This document shows, in pieces, positions 27,068-36,021 of a DNA stretch of 64,000 nt. This stretch comes from Rhodobacterales bacterium HKCCE4037 (GTDB lineage Bacteria; Pseudomonadota; Alphaproteobacteria; Rhodobacterales; Rhodobacteraceae): assembly GCA_015689645.1 (NCBI GenBank), contig WVSM01000005.1, positions 186,001 through 250,000 on the forward strand. The letters run 5' to 3'. Position 1 is the first letter of the stretch, and every line of letters starts with the position of its first letter. The position numbers and the translations under genes are program-made. The notes beneath the pieces were generated by a model. The model was not told the origin of the DNA. It saw only the letters and a list, made by a program, of their open reading frames with translations, and searched no databases.

Positions 27068-28071
27068 GCCTCGACCTGGAAAGATTGTCGCCGTGGCTTG
27101 AGGCGAATGTCGGCCTGCAAGGCCCTCATGCGGCTACGAAATTCTCCGGCGGGCAGTCTAACCCGACCTATCTTGTTCAAGGGGCGGAGCGCTCGGTGGT
27201 GCTGCGCCGCAAGCCCCCGGGAAAGCTGCTGAAATCGGCCCATGCGGTGGACCGGGAGTTCCGCGTGCAACGGGCGCTGGCGGGGACGGAGGTTCCGGTG
27301 GCCGAGGTCTACGCCCTTTGCGAGGACGACGGGGTGATCGGATCGGCCTTCTACGTGATGGAGCACCTTTCCGGCCGGGTCTTCGACGACCCGCGTCTGG
27401 GGGATGTGGATAAGGCGGAACGGCGGCCAATTATCAACGAGATGGGGCGCGTTCTTGCGGCAATTCATTCCGTCGACCTGGAGGCCACCGGGCTGGCCGA
27501 TTACGGGCCGTCGGGAAACTATTTCCGCCGCCAGATCGACCGCTGGTCCAAGCAATATAGGGCCAGTGAGACCGAGGTGATCCCGGCGATGGACCAGCTG
27601 ATCGCCGCGCTCGACCGCGCCTGCCCGGAGGATGACGGGCAGGTGACGCTGGTGCACGGCGATTACCGGATCGACAACCTGATGTTCGACGCGGCGGCGC
27701 CCCGCGTGCGGGCGGTGCTGGATTGGGAGCTGTCGACGCTCGGCCATCCGTTCGCCGATCTTGCCGCCGTCATCATGCAATGGCAGATGCCGCCGGGAGA
27801 GCAGGGGCGCGGGTTGCGCGGCGTGGATCGTGAGGCGCAAGGCCTTGTTTCCGATGAGGAATTCGTCGCGGCCTATTGCGAACGCATGGGGATCGACGGG
27901 ATCGAGAACTTTGGGTTCTACGTCGCGTTCTGCTTTTTCCGGATGGGGGCGATCCTGCAGGGCGTGGCGAAACGGGCGCTGGATGGGAACGCGTCGGACC
28001 CGGAACGCGGTCTGCGCCTGGGGGCCTTCGTGCCGCTCTATGCCGAGGCTGGACGGGAGGCGCTGGGATGA
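27064..28071 (+). CDS. APH-family phosphotransferase, ACAD10/11 kinase-like (LvaA-like)
   Basis: The 335-residue protein has the APH kinase fold: an N-lobe nucleotide loop FSGGQSNPTYLV, VVLRRKPPG, then the catalytic HGDYRIDNLMF (HxDxxxxN) near residue 198 and metal-binding VLDWELSTLGHPFADLA. This is the APH type fused to acyl-CoA dehydrogenase in ACAD10/11 and separate in LvaA, which phosphorylates the 4-hydroxyl of acyl-CoA. Start and stop each overlap a neighbour by 4 bp. The paired ACAD gene supports the role; the exact acyl chain is unknown. Confidence 0.88.
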   Translation: MSLDLERLSPWLEANVGLQGPHAATKFSGGQSNPTYLVQGAERSVVLRRKPPGKLLKSAHAVDREFRVQRALAGTEVPVAEVYALCEDDGVIGSAFYVMEHLSGRVFDDPRLGDVDKAERRPIINEMGRVLAAIHSVDLEATGLADYGPSGNYFRRQIDRWSKQYRASETEVIPAMDQLIAALDRACPEDDGQVTLVHGDYRIDNLMFDAAAPRVRAVLDWELSTLGHPFADLAAVIMQWQMPPGEQGRGLRGVDREAQGLVSDEEFVAAYCERMGIDGIENFGFYVAFCFFRMGAILQGVAKRALDGNASDPERGLRLGAFVPLYAEAGREALG

Positions 28072-28472
28072 GCATGGATCCTGAACTTCGGGAAGAGCCT
28101 TACCCGCTCGAGTCGCACCTGGGCTACACGCTGACCGAATGGTCCGAGGGCCGGGCCGTGGTCGAGCAACCGCTTCTGCCGCATCTCGCCAATCGGCAAG
28201 GCCTGCCCCATGGCGGCGTGCACGCCACGCTGCTGGACACCGCTATGGGATATGCTGGGTGTTACACCGGCGACCCGGCGCGCAAGCAGATGGCCCTGAC
28301 GCTTTCCCTGAACGTGAACTTCCTGTCGCGGCCGAAAGGGACGCGGCTGATCGTGGAGGCACGGCAGACGGGGGGCGGAAAATCGACTTATTTCGCGGAG
28401 GGCGAAGTTCGAGACGAGACAGGCGAACTGATCGCTACCGGAACCGGCGTTTTTCGCTACAGGAAGGGATAG
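28068..28472 (+). CDS. PaaI-type hotdog thioesterase
   Basis: The 134-residue single-hotdog protein has the PaaI-type signature NRQGLPHGGVHATLLDTAMGYAG, with the conserved HGG and the aspartate in LLDTA, then NVNFLSRPKGTRLIVEARQTGGGKSTYFAEGEV and a C-terminal ATGTGVFRY. It would hydrolyse an acyl-CoA produced by the operon. It overlaps the kinase stop by 4 bp and is the last gene of the operon. Confidence 0.9.
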   Translation: MSMDPELREEPYPLESHLGYTLTEWSEGRAVVEQPLLPHLANRQGLPHGGVHATLLDTAMGYAGCYTGDPARKQMALTLSLNVNFLSRPKGTRLIVEARQTGGGKSTYFAEGEVRDETGELIATGTGVFRYRKG

Positions 28473-28566
28473 TTTCAAGCATTCGGCGGCGCAACGCTAT
28501 CACAAATGATGCAGAAGAGCATCGGAAATGCAAGTTATCCACAGGATAGATAGCTTTTTCGAACCT

Positions 28567-29766
28567 TTATCCCCACCTGCCCGTGAAATCGGTCAAAAGG
28601 TCGGGAATGATCTTCCGAAATCGAAAGAATCCATGGGTAGCGTGGGGCCACGCGGCGTTATCCCAGTCCCTCCGCCGCTCGACGAGCGTAATTCCCTCCG
28701 CTTGGAGAGATTTGCGCAGCGCCCGCATCGCGGACCCGGCGGGGCCGACGGGCGCATAGGGTGCGACGACTTGTTCAATCCTTGAACCACTGGCCCAGGC
28801 CGCGATGTCCCCGTCCGAAGATGTAACCGGGCCGATCTCGCCCAATCTGTCCTTTAAACCTGTCAGCGCATCTTCTGCGGCTTGCTCGGTGAACCTCATG
28901 ACGTTGGCGCTGACCGGACCGGGCGAGCGGCGCACATGCGATAACAGGCAGGCGGTGCCGACCGGTGGCCCGGACAGAGCGTCCAGTACGAAATCCGGCG
29001 ACAGGTCATCCTCGTGCAGCAGGAGGCCGGTGCGCAATCCCGGTTGAATCTCGCCCAACTCGAGCAGGGGGCGCGGGTCGGGGTGTGGTGTTCCGGACAG
29101 CGGCGCGGCGTTTTCCGTCAGTTGCCCCTCGGGTGAATGCCGCCCGTCGGTGAATTTCCCGATGTTCGATGGATGGGCCAGGTAATGCTTGCCGCGGGTC
29201 TGCAAGCCCGCCACCCAGCGCCAGCTGAGCGTGTTCGATGCGGGGTCGCCGTCGATCAGGTGGCGCAGGAAGAAATCCGCGCCCGCCTGCCACGGCAGTT
29301 TCAGCGTGAAGATCCAGATCGAGGCGAACCACATGCGGGCGTGGTTGTGGAGATACCCGGTATCCACCAGCTCCGTGGCCCAGTCATTGAACGCAGCGAT
29401 GGGCGTTCGCCCGGACTGGGCGTTTTCCACGTCAGAGTTTTCCTGCAACGCGTGGACGTCATTCATGTAGTCCGCCCAGATCCCAGGCCGCATCTCGAGC
29501 CAGCCCTTCCAGTAGCTGCGCCAGCAGACCTCCTGGATGAACTTCTCTGCCGCCTCGAATGAATGGCGATCCAGAACGGCGGCGCAAACTTCCGGCTCGG
29601 TCACGAGCCTGTGGCGCAGGTAGGGCGACAGCTGGCTGACGTGGGGATGACCACGATCCGGCCGGTCGAAATTCCGATTTTCCGCGTAATCGCGGCCGGC
29701 TTTCGGCACGAAGGTGTGCAAGCGTGCAAGCGCCTCGGCGCGGGTCGGAGGGAACGGATCGCTCAT
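28567..29766 (-). CDS. Photolyase/cryptochrome-family protein with FAD domain first and alpha/beta domain last
   Basis: The 399-residue protein lacks the usual N-terminal antenna domain: it opens with MSDPFPPTRAEALARL and goes straight into the photolyase FAD-binding domain (about 20-215). Motifs seen are SQLSPYLRHRLVTEPEV, RSYWKGWLE, TGYLHNHARMWFAS (147-158), LIDGDPASNTLSWRWVAG and GKHYLAHPSNIGKF. After a linker (about 216-250), residues about 250-395 look like the photolyase alpha/beta domain: TGLLLHEDDLSPD, ACLLSHVRRSPG, QAAEDALTGLKDRLG, VAPYAPVGPAGSAMRALRKSLQAEGITL and FFRFRKIIPDLL. The domain order appears reversed relative to standard photolyases. It may repair UV lesions or sense light. 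Confidence 0.8.
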   Translation of the reverse strand: MSDPFPPTRAEALARLHTFVPKAGRDYAENRNFDRPDRGHPHVSQLSPYLRHRLVTEPEVCAAVLDRHSFEAAEKFIQEVCWRSYWKGWLEMRPGIWADYMNDVHALQENSDVENAQSGRTPIAAFNDWATELVDTGYLHNHARMWFASIWIFTLKLPWQAGADFFLRHLIDGDPASNTLSWRWVAGLQTRGKHYLAHPSNIGKFTDGRHSPEGQLTENAAPLSGTPHPDPRPLLELGEIQPGLRTGLLLHEDDLSPDFVLDALSGPPVGTACLLSHVRRSPGPVSANVMRFTEQAAEDALTGLKDRLGEIGPVTSSDGDIAAWASGSRIEQVVAPYAPVGPAGSAMRALRKSLQAEGITLVERRRDWDNAAWPHATHGFFRFRKIIPDLLTDFTGRWG

Positions 29767-29828
29767 GGCGGGGCGAGATATTCCTAAGGCGCGGATAATC
29801 AACCGGTGCGAATTCGACGGGCCGTGCC

Positions 29829-29856
29829 CTTGCAGCCCCCAAGGGGCGGACATAAG
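29829..29856 (+). promoter_or_regulatory. Candidate heat-shock (RpoH-type) promoter of clpP
   Basis: CTTGCAG at 29829-29835 and CATAAG at 29851-29856 are separated by 15 bp and lie about 40 bp before clpP. CTTG is typical of the RpoH -35 element; the -10 match is weak, so this is tentative. Confidence 0.35.
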
Positions 29857-29894
29857 ACTCTGTCAGGAAACGCGACACGTGAGAGGCAGGCGCG

Positions 29895-30515
29895 ATGCAA
29901 AATCCAATCGAAACCTACAACAACCTTGTTCCCATGGTCGTCGAACAGACCAGCCGGGGCGAACGTGCCTACGACATCTTCAGCCGTCTGCTGAAGGAGC
30001 GCATCGTTTTCGTGAACGGACCGATCCACGACGGCATGAGCCACCTGATCGTGGCGCAGCTTCTGCACCTCGAGTCCGAGAACCCCTCGAAAGAGATCAG
30101 CATGTACATCAACTCGCCCGGTGGCGTGGTGACGTCCGGGCTGTCGATCTACGATACGATGCAGTACATCAAGAGCCCGGTTTCGACGCTGGTCGTGGGT
30201 CAGGCGGCCTCGATGGGGTCGATCCTGTCGGTGGGCGGCGCCAAGGACATGCGCTTTTCGCTGCCCAACAGCCGGATCATGGTTCACCAACCCTCGGGCG
30301 GCTACCAGGGCCAGGCGACGGACATCATGATCCACGCGCAGGAAACCCAGAAGATCAAGGACAAGCTGATCGGCATTTACGAAAAGCACACCGGTCAGAG
30401 TGCAGAAGACATCTTCAAGGCTCTGGAACGGGACAAGTTCATGTCGCCGGAAGAAGCGAAGGAATGGGGCCATATCGACCAGATCGTCGAGAACCGGTCA
30501 GCCGCCGAGAGCTGA
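29895..30515 (+). CDS. clpP: ATP-dependent Clp protease proteolytic subunit
   Basis: The 206-residue serine protease has catalytic Ser106 (GQAASMGS), His131 (MVHQPSGG) and Asp in [12 protein letters not shown] near residue 180. The handle segment is [27 protein letters not shown]. It forms the tetradecameric chamber that degrades substrates fed by ClpX, encoded next with a 154-bp gap. GAGAGGCAGG precedes the ATG. A candidate RpoH promoter lies upstream. Confidence 0.97.
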   Translation: MQNPIETYNNLVPMVVEQTSRGERAYDIFSRLLKERIVFVNGPIHDGMSHLIVAQLLHLESENPSKEISMYINSPGGVVTSGLSIYDTMQYIKSPVSTLVVGQAASMGSILSVGGAKDMRFSLPNSRIMVHQPSGGYQGQATDIMIHAQETQKIKDKLIGIYEKHTGQSAEDIFKALERDKFMSPEEAKEWGHIDQIVENRSAAES

Positions 30516-30669
30516 GGCCGCTGTTGCCGAGGCGACAGTCGGGGCAGGATTGTTCCGGAATTTGCGATTGTGGCCCGTGCGGCGCTGCTTTAGGCTGGCG
30601 CAAACTCGGGTCCAGCACCGACCCTGAGGGGGCTATTCCGCCCCCGAAGGAGCGAACGAGGTAGACGAG

Positions 30670-31935
30670 ATGGCCAGTAATTCCGGTAGTGATTCCAAGA
30701 ACACGCTGTATTGCTCGTTCTGTGGGAAAAGCCAGCACGAGGTCCGCAAGCTGATTGCGGGACCGACAGTGTTCATCTGCGATGAATGCGTCGAGTTGTG
30801 CATGGACATCATCCGGGAAGAGACGAAGTCGGCCGGTCTGAAATCCGACGACGGTGTGCCCTCGCCGAAAGAGATCTGCGGCGTTCTGGATGACTACGTG
30901 ATCGGGCAGCAGCATGCCAAGCGCGTGCTCTCCGTCGCCGTCCACAACCACTACAAGCGCCTGAACCACTCCGGGAAATCGGAGATCGAGCTGGCGAAGT
31001 CAAACATCCTTTTGATCGGCCCGACGGGGTGCGGCAAGACGCTGCTGGCGCAGACGCTGGCGCGCATCCTCGACGTGCCGTTTACCATGGCCGATGCCAC
31101 GACGCTGACCGAAGCCGGTTACGTGGGCGAGGATGTGGAGAACATCATTCTCAAGCTGCTGCAGGCGAGCGAGTACAACGTCGACCGGGCGCAGCGCGGC
31201 ATCGTCTATATCGACGAGGTCGACAAGATCACCCGCAAGTCCGACAACCCCTCGATCACCCGCGACGTCTCGGGCGAGGGGGTACAGCAGGCGCTTCTGA
31301 AGATCATGGAAGGCACCGTTGCCTCCGTGCCGCCGCAGGGCGGGCGCAAGCATCCGCAGCAGGAATTCCTGCAGGTGGACACGACGAACATACTGTTCAT
31401 CTGCGGCGGCGCCTTCGCCGGGCTCGACAAGATCATCGCGCAGCGCGGCAAAGGCTCGGCCATGGGCTTCGGTGCCGATGTGCGGGATCCCGAAAGCAAG
31501 TCGGTGGGCGAATATTTCAAGGACCTCGAACCTGAGGACCTGCTGAAATTCGGCTTGATCCCGGAATTCGTCGGTCGCTTGCCGGTCATCGCGACGCTCG
31601 AAGACCTGGACGAAGAGGCGCTGGTCACGATCCTCACCCAACCGAAGAACGCGCTCGTCAAGCAATACCAGCGGCTGTTCGAACTGGAAGACGTGAAGCT
31701 GACCTTCACCGACGATGCGTTGACCGCGATCTCCAAGCGCGCGATCGAGCGCAAGACCGGCGCACGGGGCCTGCGGTCGATCATGGAAGACATCCTGCTC
31801 GATACGATGTTCGACCTTCCCGGTGCGGATGGCGTGGAAGAGGTCGTGGTGAACGACGAGGCCGTGACCTCGGACGCGCAGCCGATGATGGTCTATTCGG
31901 ACAAGGCCAAGGGCGAACCGGCGAGCGCCGGGTAA
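30670..31935 (+). CDS. clpX: ATP-dependent Clp protease ATP-binding subunit ClpX
   Basis: The 421-residue protein has the N-terminal Zn finger with Cys15, Cys18, Cys37, Cys40, the Walker A motif [13 protein letters not shown], Walker [10 protein letters not shown], the pore loop [19 protein letters not shown], and sensor and arginine-finger regions ending [12 protein letters not shown]. It unfolds tagged proteins and delivers them to ClpP, and in Rhodobacterales it acts on cell-cycle regulators such as CtrA. It is followed by an intrinsic terminator. Confidence 0.97.
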   Translation: MASNSGSDSKNTLYCSFCGKSQHEVRKLIAGPTVFICDECVELCMDIIREETKSAGLKSDDGVPSPKEICGVLDDYVIGQQHAKRVLSVAVHNHYKRLNHSGKSEIELAKSNILLIGPTGCGKTLLAQTLARILDVPFTMADATTLTEAGYVGEDVENIILKLLQASEYNVDRAQRGIVYIDEVDKITRKSDNPSITRDVSGEGVQQALLKIMEGTVASVPPQGGRKHPQQEFLQVDTTNILFICGGAFAGLDKIIAQRGKGSAMGFGADVRDPESKSVGEYFKDLEPEDLLKFGLIPEFVGRLPVIATLEDLDEEALVTILTQPKNALVKQYQRLFELEDVKLTFTDDALTAISKRAIERKTGARGLRSIMEDILLDTMFDLPGADGVEEVVVNDEAVTSDAQPMMVYSDKAKGEPASAG

Positions 31936-31956
31936 ACCTCCGGATTTGCTGTTGAA

Positions 31957-31985
31957 TTGCCCCGGTCCCTGGCCGGGGTTTTTTC
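31957..31985. terminator. Intrinsic terminator after clpX
   Basis: A CCCCGG/CCGGGG stem with a 7-nt loop is followed by six T's on the plus strand, 25 bp after the clpX stop. It separates clpX from the convergent glycosyltransferase-like gene. Confidence 0.85.
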
Positions 31986-32097
31986 TTTTGAGGGGTTGGG
32001 CTGGCGCGCGCCCGCTGCTGCATCGGCGTGGCGATGGCCGATGTCAGCCAGCCTCCGCTTACGGTGGCGAAGCCACCTGTCAGGCATTGGGCTTAGG

Positions 32098-32117
32098 TTT
32101 TCCCGGCACGATGAAAG
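32098..32117 (-). repeat. Copy 2 of intergenic repeat CTTTCATC(T/G)TGCC(A/G)GGAAAA
   Basis: On the minus strand it reads CTTTCATCGTGCCGGGAAAA and begins 7 bp after the stop of the glycosyltransferase-like gene. It differs from the copy at 22179 at two positions. Confidence 0.65.
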
Positions 32118-32123
32118 ACGGAC

Positions 32124-33125
32124 CTAGCGCAGCCAGAGCTTCTCACGCTTGAGCGTGTTGCGGATCTGCTGTTCGCGGCGCGGCAGGTCGGCGCGGTCGA
32201 ACAGGGCGCGCGCCTTCGCGCCCTTACCCTGGTAGATCATGCGCTTCATCGGCTCGTATCCCTTCAGCACCTTCTTGATCCTGTTGGGGGCCGTGACTTC
32301 TTCGAGGGTGTCGACAACGCGTTGATCCTCGCGCGCGTAGAGCAGGGGCAAGACCCTGTAATGACAGGTAGTTCTGCCGTCCAGCCAGCCGGGCTCAAGC
32401 GCGTTGCGGCCTCCGCCGAAGGAGTGGATCACAAGGGGCAGGGCGACCTGATCGAGCCAGGGGTCGAGGGTCTGGCAGACGATCTCATCCGGGCCATTGT
32501 CGCGGATGGTTGTGGCGTAGTGGAGGAAGCAGGCACCGAATTCGTGCGGGCAGGAATAGTAGAAGAATCCTGCGTTGAAATAGAGGTAGCGGCGCCAGTA
32601 TTCGTCGGGTTGCGACAGGTCGAGCGAGCTTTCGAAATCAAGCCCGAAAAGGTCGTAGAGCGATTTCCAAATGGCCCCGTAGCCGGGGCCGTAAAGCTCG
32701 ATCTGCGGCCACGTGCCTTCGACGCGGAGGCTGGCGGAAGGTTTCGCGAAATCGAACGGGACCTTCGTCAGGTCGTCGAGCACAAGCGTGTCGGTGTCGA
32801 AGAAAACGAATGGTTCGCCCTCCGGCAGGACAAAGAGCGCCTCGATCTTGTTCCCATAGGGGTAGGCTTCCCCGAAGTGCCGGTTTTCGAAGGGGATTAT
32901 CTCGGCGCCCATGTCATCCAGCAGGGCGCGGACCCCGTTGTCGCCCATGCGCGGATCCTTCGACCAACGCTCGCCCGGCTGCGGCTCCGCCACGAACAGG
33001 CGGCCGGGGAAGTCGGGGTTGGCGGCACGGAAAGAGGCTGCGAACAGCGCCGCCTCGTATTGCAGACGTCCGTTCTGGCCGACGATCATCACGTTTAAAG
33101 GGGGCGTTTTCGCCGGTTTCGCCAT
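32124..33125 (-). CDS. Glycosyltransferase-like protein (nucleotide-diphospho-sugar transferase fold)
   Basis: The 333-residue protein has a GT-A-like N-terminal half: LNVMIVGQNGRLQYEAALFAASFRAANP, then a DxD-type metal site (VFFDTDTLVLDD, about residue 111). Aromatic motifs such as YLYFNAGFFYYSCPHEFG and HSFGGGRNALEP follow. The C terminus is Lys/Arg-rich. The ATG at 33125 was chosen; a GTG at 33143 also opens the frame. It probably transfers a sugar, but acceptor and donor are unknown; it has no operon partners. Confidence 0.6.
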   Translation of the reverse strand: MAKPAKTPPLNVMIVGQNGRLQYEAALFAASFRAANPDFPGRLFVAEPQPGERWSKDPRMGDNGVRALLDDMGAEIIPFENRHFGEAYPYGNKIEALFVLPEGEPFVFFDTDTLVLDDLTKVPFDFAKPSASLRVEGTWPQIELYGPGYGAIWKSLYDLFGLDFESSLDLSQPDEYWRRYLYFNAGFFYYSCPHEFGACFLHYATTIRDNGPDEIVCQTLDPWLDQVALPLVIHSFGGGRNALEPGWLDGRTTCHYRVLPLLYAREDQRVVDTLEEVTAPNRIKKVLKGYEPMKRMIYQGKGAKARALFDRADLPRREQQIRNTLKREKLWLR

Positions 33126-33191
33126 CTGGCCTGTCCGCTGCACGGTCGTTTTGGGAACTATAGCGGTATCAACGCGGCCGTTCCAACGGGT

Positions 33192-35618
33192 TTACGCGGG
33201 CTCGGCCTGAAGGTCGCGCAGGCGGTGGCCTTCCGGGTCGAAAGGCGGTTTCGCAAGGCGTCGTGCTGTGTGCGGCTGTCCGAGGATGGCGACGTGGAGC
33301 GTGTCGCCCGGCGCGACCTGACCGGCCTTCACGTAGGCCAGCGCGAGGGATTGGCCGACCGAGTATCCATAGCCACCGGAGGAGACCTGGCCGATCGGCG
33401 TGCCGTCCGGCAGGAAGATCGGCTCACCTCCGCTTGCGTCAGCATTCTTGGCGTCGATGGAGAGCAGCACCATCTCCTCCCGCGCGGGAATGTCCTTGAT
33501 CTTTAACCAGCTGTCCTTGTTGAGGAAATCCTTGTCGGTGCGGATCAGCCCATCGAGGCCGGATTCCTGCGGCCAGTATTCCGGCGAATAGTCGCGGCCC
33601 CAGGAGCCGTAGCCCTTCTCGAGCCGGAGGGACATAAGCGCGCGGCTGCCGACCGGGCCTGCGCCAACGGCTTTGCCGGCGTCGAGCAGGGCGGTGTAGA
33701 GCGCGATTTGATCCGCCTCGGCGCAATGCAGTTCCCAGCCAAGGTCGCCGGTGAAGGACACGCGGATCGCGACGCAGTCGACACCTGCGACCGTGATGCG
33801 TTGCGAGCGGAAGAAAGGGAAAGCGTCGTTCGACAGGTCGGCGTTGGTCAGGCGCGAGAGAAGGGTGCGCGCCTCCGGCCCCGCGACATTGAAACCGCAG
33901 GTGGCCTCGGTCAGGCTTTCGAACGTGGTGCCGTCGGGCAGGGGCAGGGCGCGGAAGAACCGCTGGTGGAAGCGTTCCGCCGCACCGCCGCCGAGGATCC
34001 AGAATTCATCCTCGGCCAGCTTCGTGACGGTGAAATCACCAGCCACGCCACCGCGTTTTCCGATCAGCGGCGTCAGGCAGGAACGACCAATGGACGTCGG
34101 CATCCGGTTCGGGAAAAGCGCGTTCAGCCAATCCTCGGCCCCTGCGCCCGTCACCCGGTATTTCGCGAAGTTGGAGATGTCGATGATCCCCGTCTTATCG
34201 CGCAGCATCCGCGCCTCGCGGCCCACGGCCTCCCACCATGGCTGGCGCGTGAAGCCTGCGCTGTCATCGGTGGTTTCGTCAAAGAAAAGAGGATGTTCCC
34301 AGCCGTAGTTCAACCCGAATTTCGCGCCCATCGCGGCCTGCATCGCATGGGCCGGGCGGGTGCGGACGGGGCGGCCCGCGTCGCGTTCCTCGCCGGGGAA
34401 GTGGATCTTGAAGCGGTGGGCGTATTGATCTGCGACGCGGGCCTTGGTGAAGGCCTTGCCAGCCCAATGGCCGTAGCGCGCGAGGTCCCAGCCGAAAAGG
34501 TCGAGCGATGGCTCGCCTTCCACCATCCATTCGGCGGCCAGCCGTCCCAGACCGCCGCTTTGCGAAAATCCGGGGATGATGCCGCAGCAGCAGAAATAGC
34601 CCGTCAGTTCCGGCACCGGCCCGAACAAGGCCGAGCTGTCCGGCGACCAGATCATCGGGCCGTTGATGACGCGCTTGATGCCGGCCTCGCCCACGACCGG
34701 CACACGGTCTATCGCGCGCATCATGTTCGGCTCGATCCGTTCAAGGTCGTCGGCGAAAAGCTCATGCCCGAAACCCTGCGGCGTGCCGTCCTCGGCCCAG
34801 AACCGCATGTCCTTCTCATAGGCCCCGACCAGAAGGCCCTGACCTTCCTGCCGCAGGTAATATTCGCCGTCGCGGTCGGCGACGGAGGGCAGGCGGCGGT
34901 CCATCGCGGCGATCTCGGCGATGGTTTCGGTCACGAAATACTGGTGTTCGGTGGGGATCAGCGGAAGCGACACCCCCGCCATCGCGGCCACTTCCCGTGC
35001 CCAGAGACCTGCGGCGTTCACCACCCATGGCGTGCGGATGTCGCCCTTTTCGGTGCGCACGATCCACGTGCCGTCGGGTTGCTGTTCGGTGGCCGTCACG
35101 GGGCAAAAGCGGATAATCTCGGCCCCGCGCTGACGGGCGCCAAGGGCATAGGCGTTGGTCACGCCCGAGGGGTCGACGTTGCCGCCGTCGGGTTCGTACA
35201 TGATGCAGCGGATGCCGTCGTAATCGACCAGCGGATGCAGGCGTTCCGCCTCGTCCCGGCTGACTTCGTGGAAGTTCATTCCGTAGCGCCGCGCCTTGGC
35301 CTCCTGCAGGCGGAGCTGGTGTTCACGCTCCTCCGTCTGGGCGAGGTAGAGCGAGCCGGGCTGGAACACGCCGCAGGATTGGCCGGTCTCCTCCTCAAGC
35401 TCCTTGTAGAGGGTCATCGTGTAATGCTGAAGGCGCGAGATGTTCGTGCTGTCGTGGAGCCCGTGGATATTCGCCGCCGCGTGCCATGTGGAGCCAGAAG
35501 TCAGCTCGTCGCGTTCCAGAAGCACCACCTCCGTCCAGCCCGCCTTGGCGAGGTGGTAGAGGATCGAGCAGCCGACGACGCCGCCCCCGATGATGACGGC
35601 CTGGGCATGGGTGCGCAT
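33192..35618 (-). CDS. FAD-dependent dimethylglycine/sarcosine dehydrogenase-like protein with GcvT domain
   Basis: The 808-residue protein has an N-terminal DAO-type FAD domain (AVIIGGGVVGCSILYHLAKAG, residues 7-27). SGSTWHAAAN places a His at 46 in the position of the covalent flavin link of dimethylglycine dehydrogenase. From about residue 430 there is a GcvT-like tetrahydrofolate domain (GIIDISNFAKYRVTGAGAEDWLNAL, FTGDLGWELHC, RLEKGYGSWGRDYSPEYWP). Enzymes of this layout demethylate N-methylated glycines and pass the one-carbon unit to folate. Marine Rhodobacterales use many paralogues in glycine-betaine and DMSP-related metabolism. Which methylated compound this one uses cannot be read. 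It is monocistronic. Confidence 0.85.
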   Translation of the reverse strand: MRTHAQAVIIGGGVVGCSILYHLAKAGWTEVVLLERDELTSGSTWHAAANIHGLHDSTNISRLQHYTMTLYKELEEETGQSCGVFQPGSLYLAQTEEREHQLRLQEAKARRYGMNFHEVSRDEAERLHPLVDYDGIRCIMYEPDGGNVDPSGVTNAYALGARQRGAEIIRFCPVTATEQQPDGTWIVRTEKGDIRTPWVVNAAGLWAREVAAMAGVSLPLIPTEHQYFVTETIAEIAAMDRRLPSVADRDGEYYLRQEGQGLLVGAYEKDMRFWAEDGTPQGFGHELFADDLERIEPNMMRAIDRVPVVGEAGIKRVINGPMIWSPDSSALFGPVPELTGYFCCCGIIPGFSQSGGLGRLAAEWMVEGEPSLDLFGWDLARYGHWAGKAFTKARVADQYAHRFKIHFPGEERDAGRPVRTRPAHAMQAAMGAKFGLNYGWEHPLFFDETTDDSAGFTRQPWWEAVGREARMLRDKTGIIDISNFAKYRVTGAGAEDWLNALFPNRMPTSIGRSCLTPLIGKRGGVAGDFTVTKLAEDEFWILGGGAAERFHQRFFRALPLPDGTTFESLTEATCGFNVAGPEARTLLSRLTNADLSNDAFPFFRSQRITVAGVDCVAIRVSFTGDLGWELHCAEADQIALYTALLDAGKAVGAGPVGSRALMSLRLEKGYGSWGRDYSPEYWPQESGLDGLIRTDKDFLNKDSWLKIKDIPAREEMVLLSIDAKNADASGGEPIFLPDGTPIGQVSSGGYGYSVGQSLALAYVKAGQVAPGDTLHVAILGQPHTARRLAKPPFDPEGHRLRDLQAEPA

Positions 35619-35831
35619 GGGGTAGCTCCGCGTTGTTTCAACGGAGCCTGCGCGGGCTGGGGACGCGAATCTGGTCAGGGGGCGACAGCAGGGGGGCAGT
35701 TTGCGCCGGGGAGGCAGCCGAGCGTTGTGATGACCGAGGATGGCGATCCTGGAGAACTGCGTTTGCGCTCTCGGGACCGTTTTCGTTGGAAACGACCCTG
35801 TCGCGCCGCCAGCATCCTCCGGATGCGACGT

Positions 35832-35915
35832 TGGTGGGTGACCCTGGAATCGAACCAGGCGTGAGTCGCCTCGAGGGAGTTACAGTCCCCTGCCACACCT
35901 TGCGGCCTGTCACCC
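35832..35915 (-). tRNA. tRNA-Tyr (GTA)
   Basis: The minus strand gives an 84-nt tRNA: acceptor GGGTGAC paired with GTCACCC, an anticodon loop CTGTAAC with anticodon GTA, a long class-II variable arm, a T arm CCTGG-TTCGATT-CCAGG, and an encoded discriminator A and CCA end. No rRNA or other tRNA adjoins it. Confidence 0.95.
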
Positions 35916-36021
35916 ATTCCGACGCATCGCGCGAAACGTGGAGGCGAGATATCCATGCGCGCCGGAGGGGTCAAGCGGGAATGCTGCTTTGCATGGGGCG
36001 ATGCGGCAGATAAGGGAAGGC

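Noticed and set aside
33708-35864. 718-residue plus-strand frame
   Set aside because: Antisense shadow of the dimethylglycine-dehydrogenase-like gene; its translation has no domain motifs.
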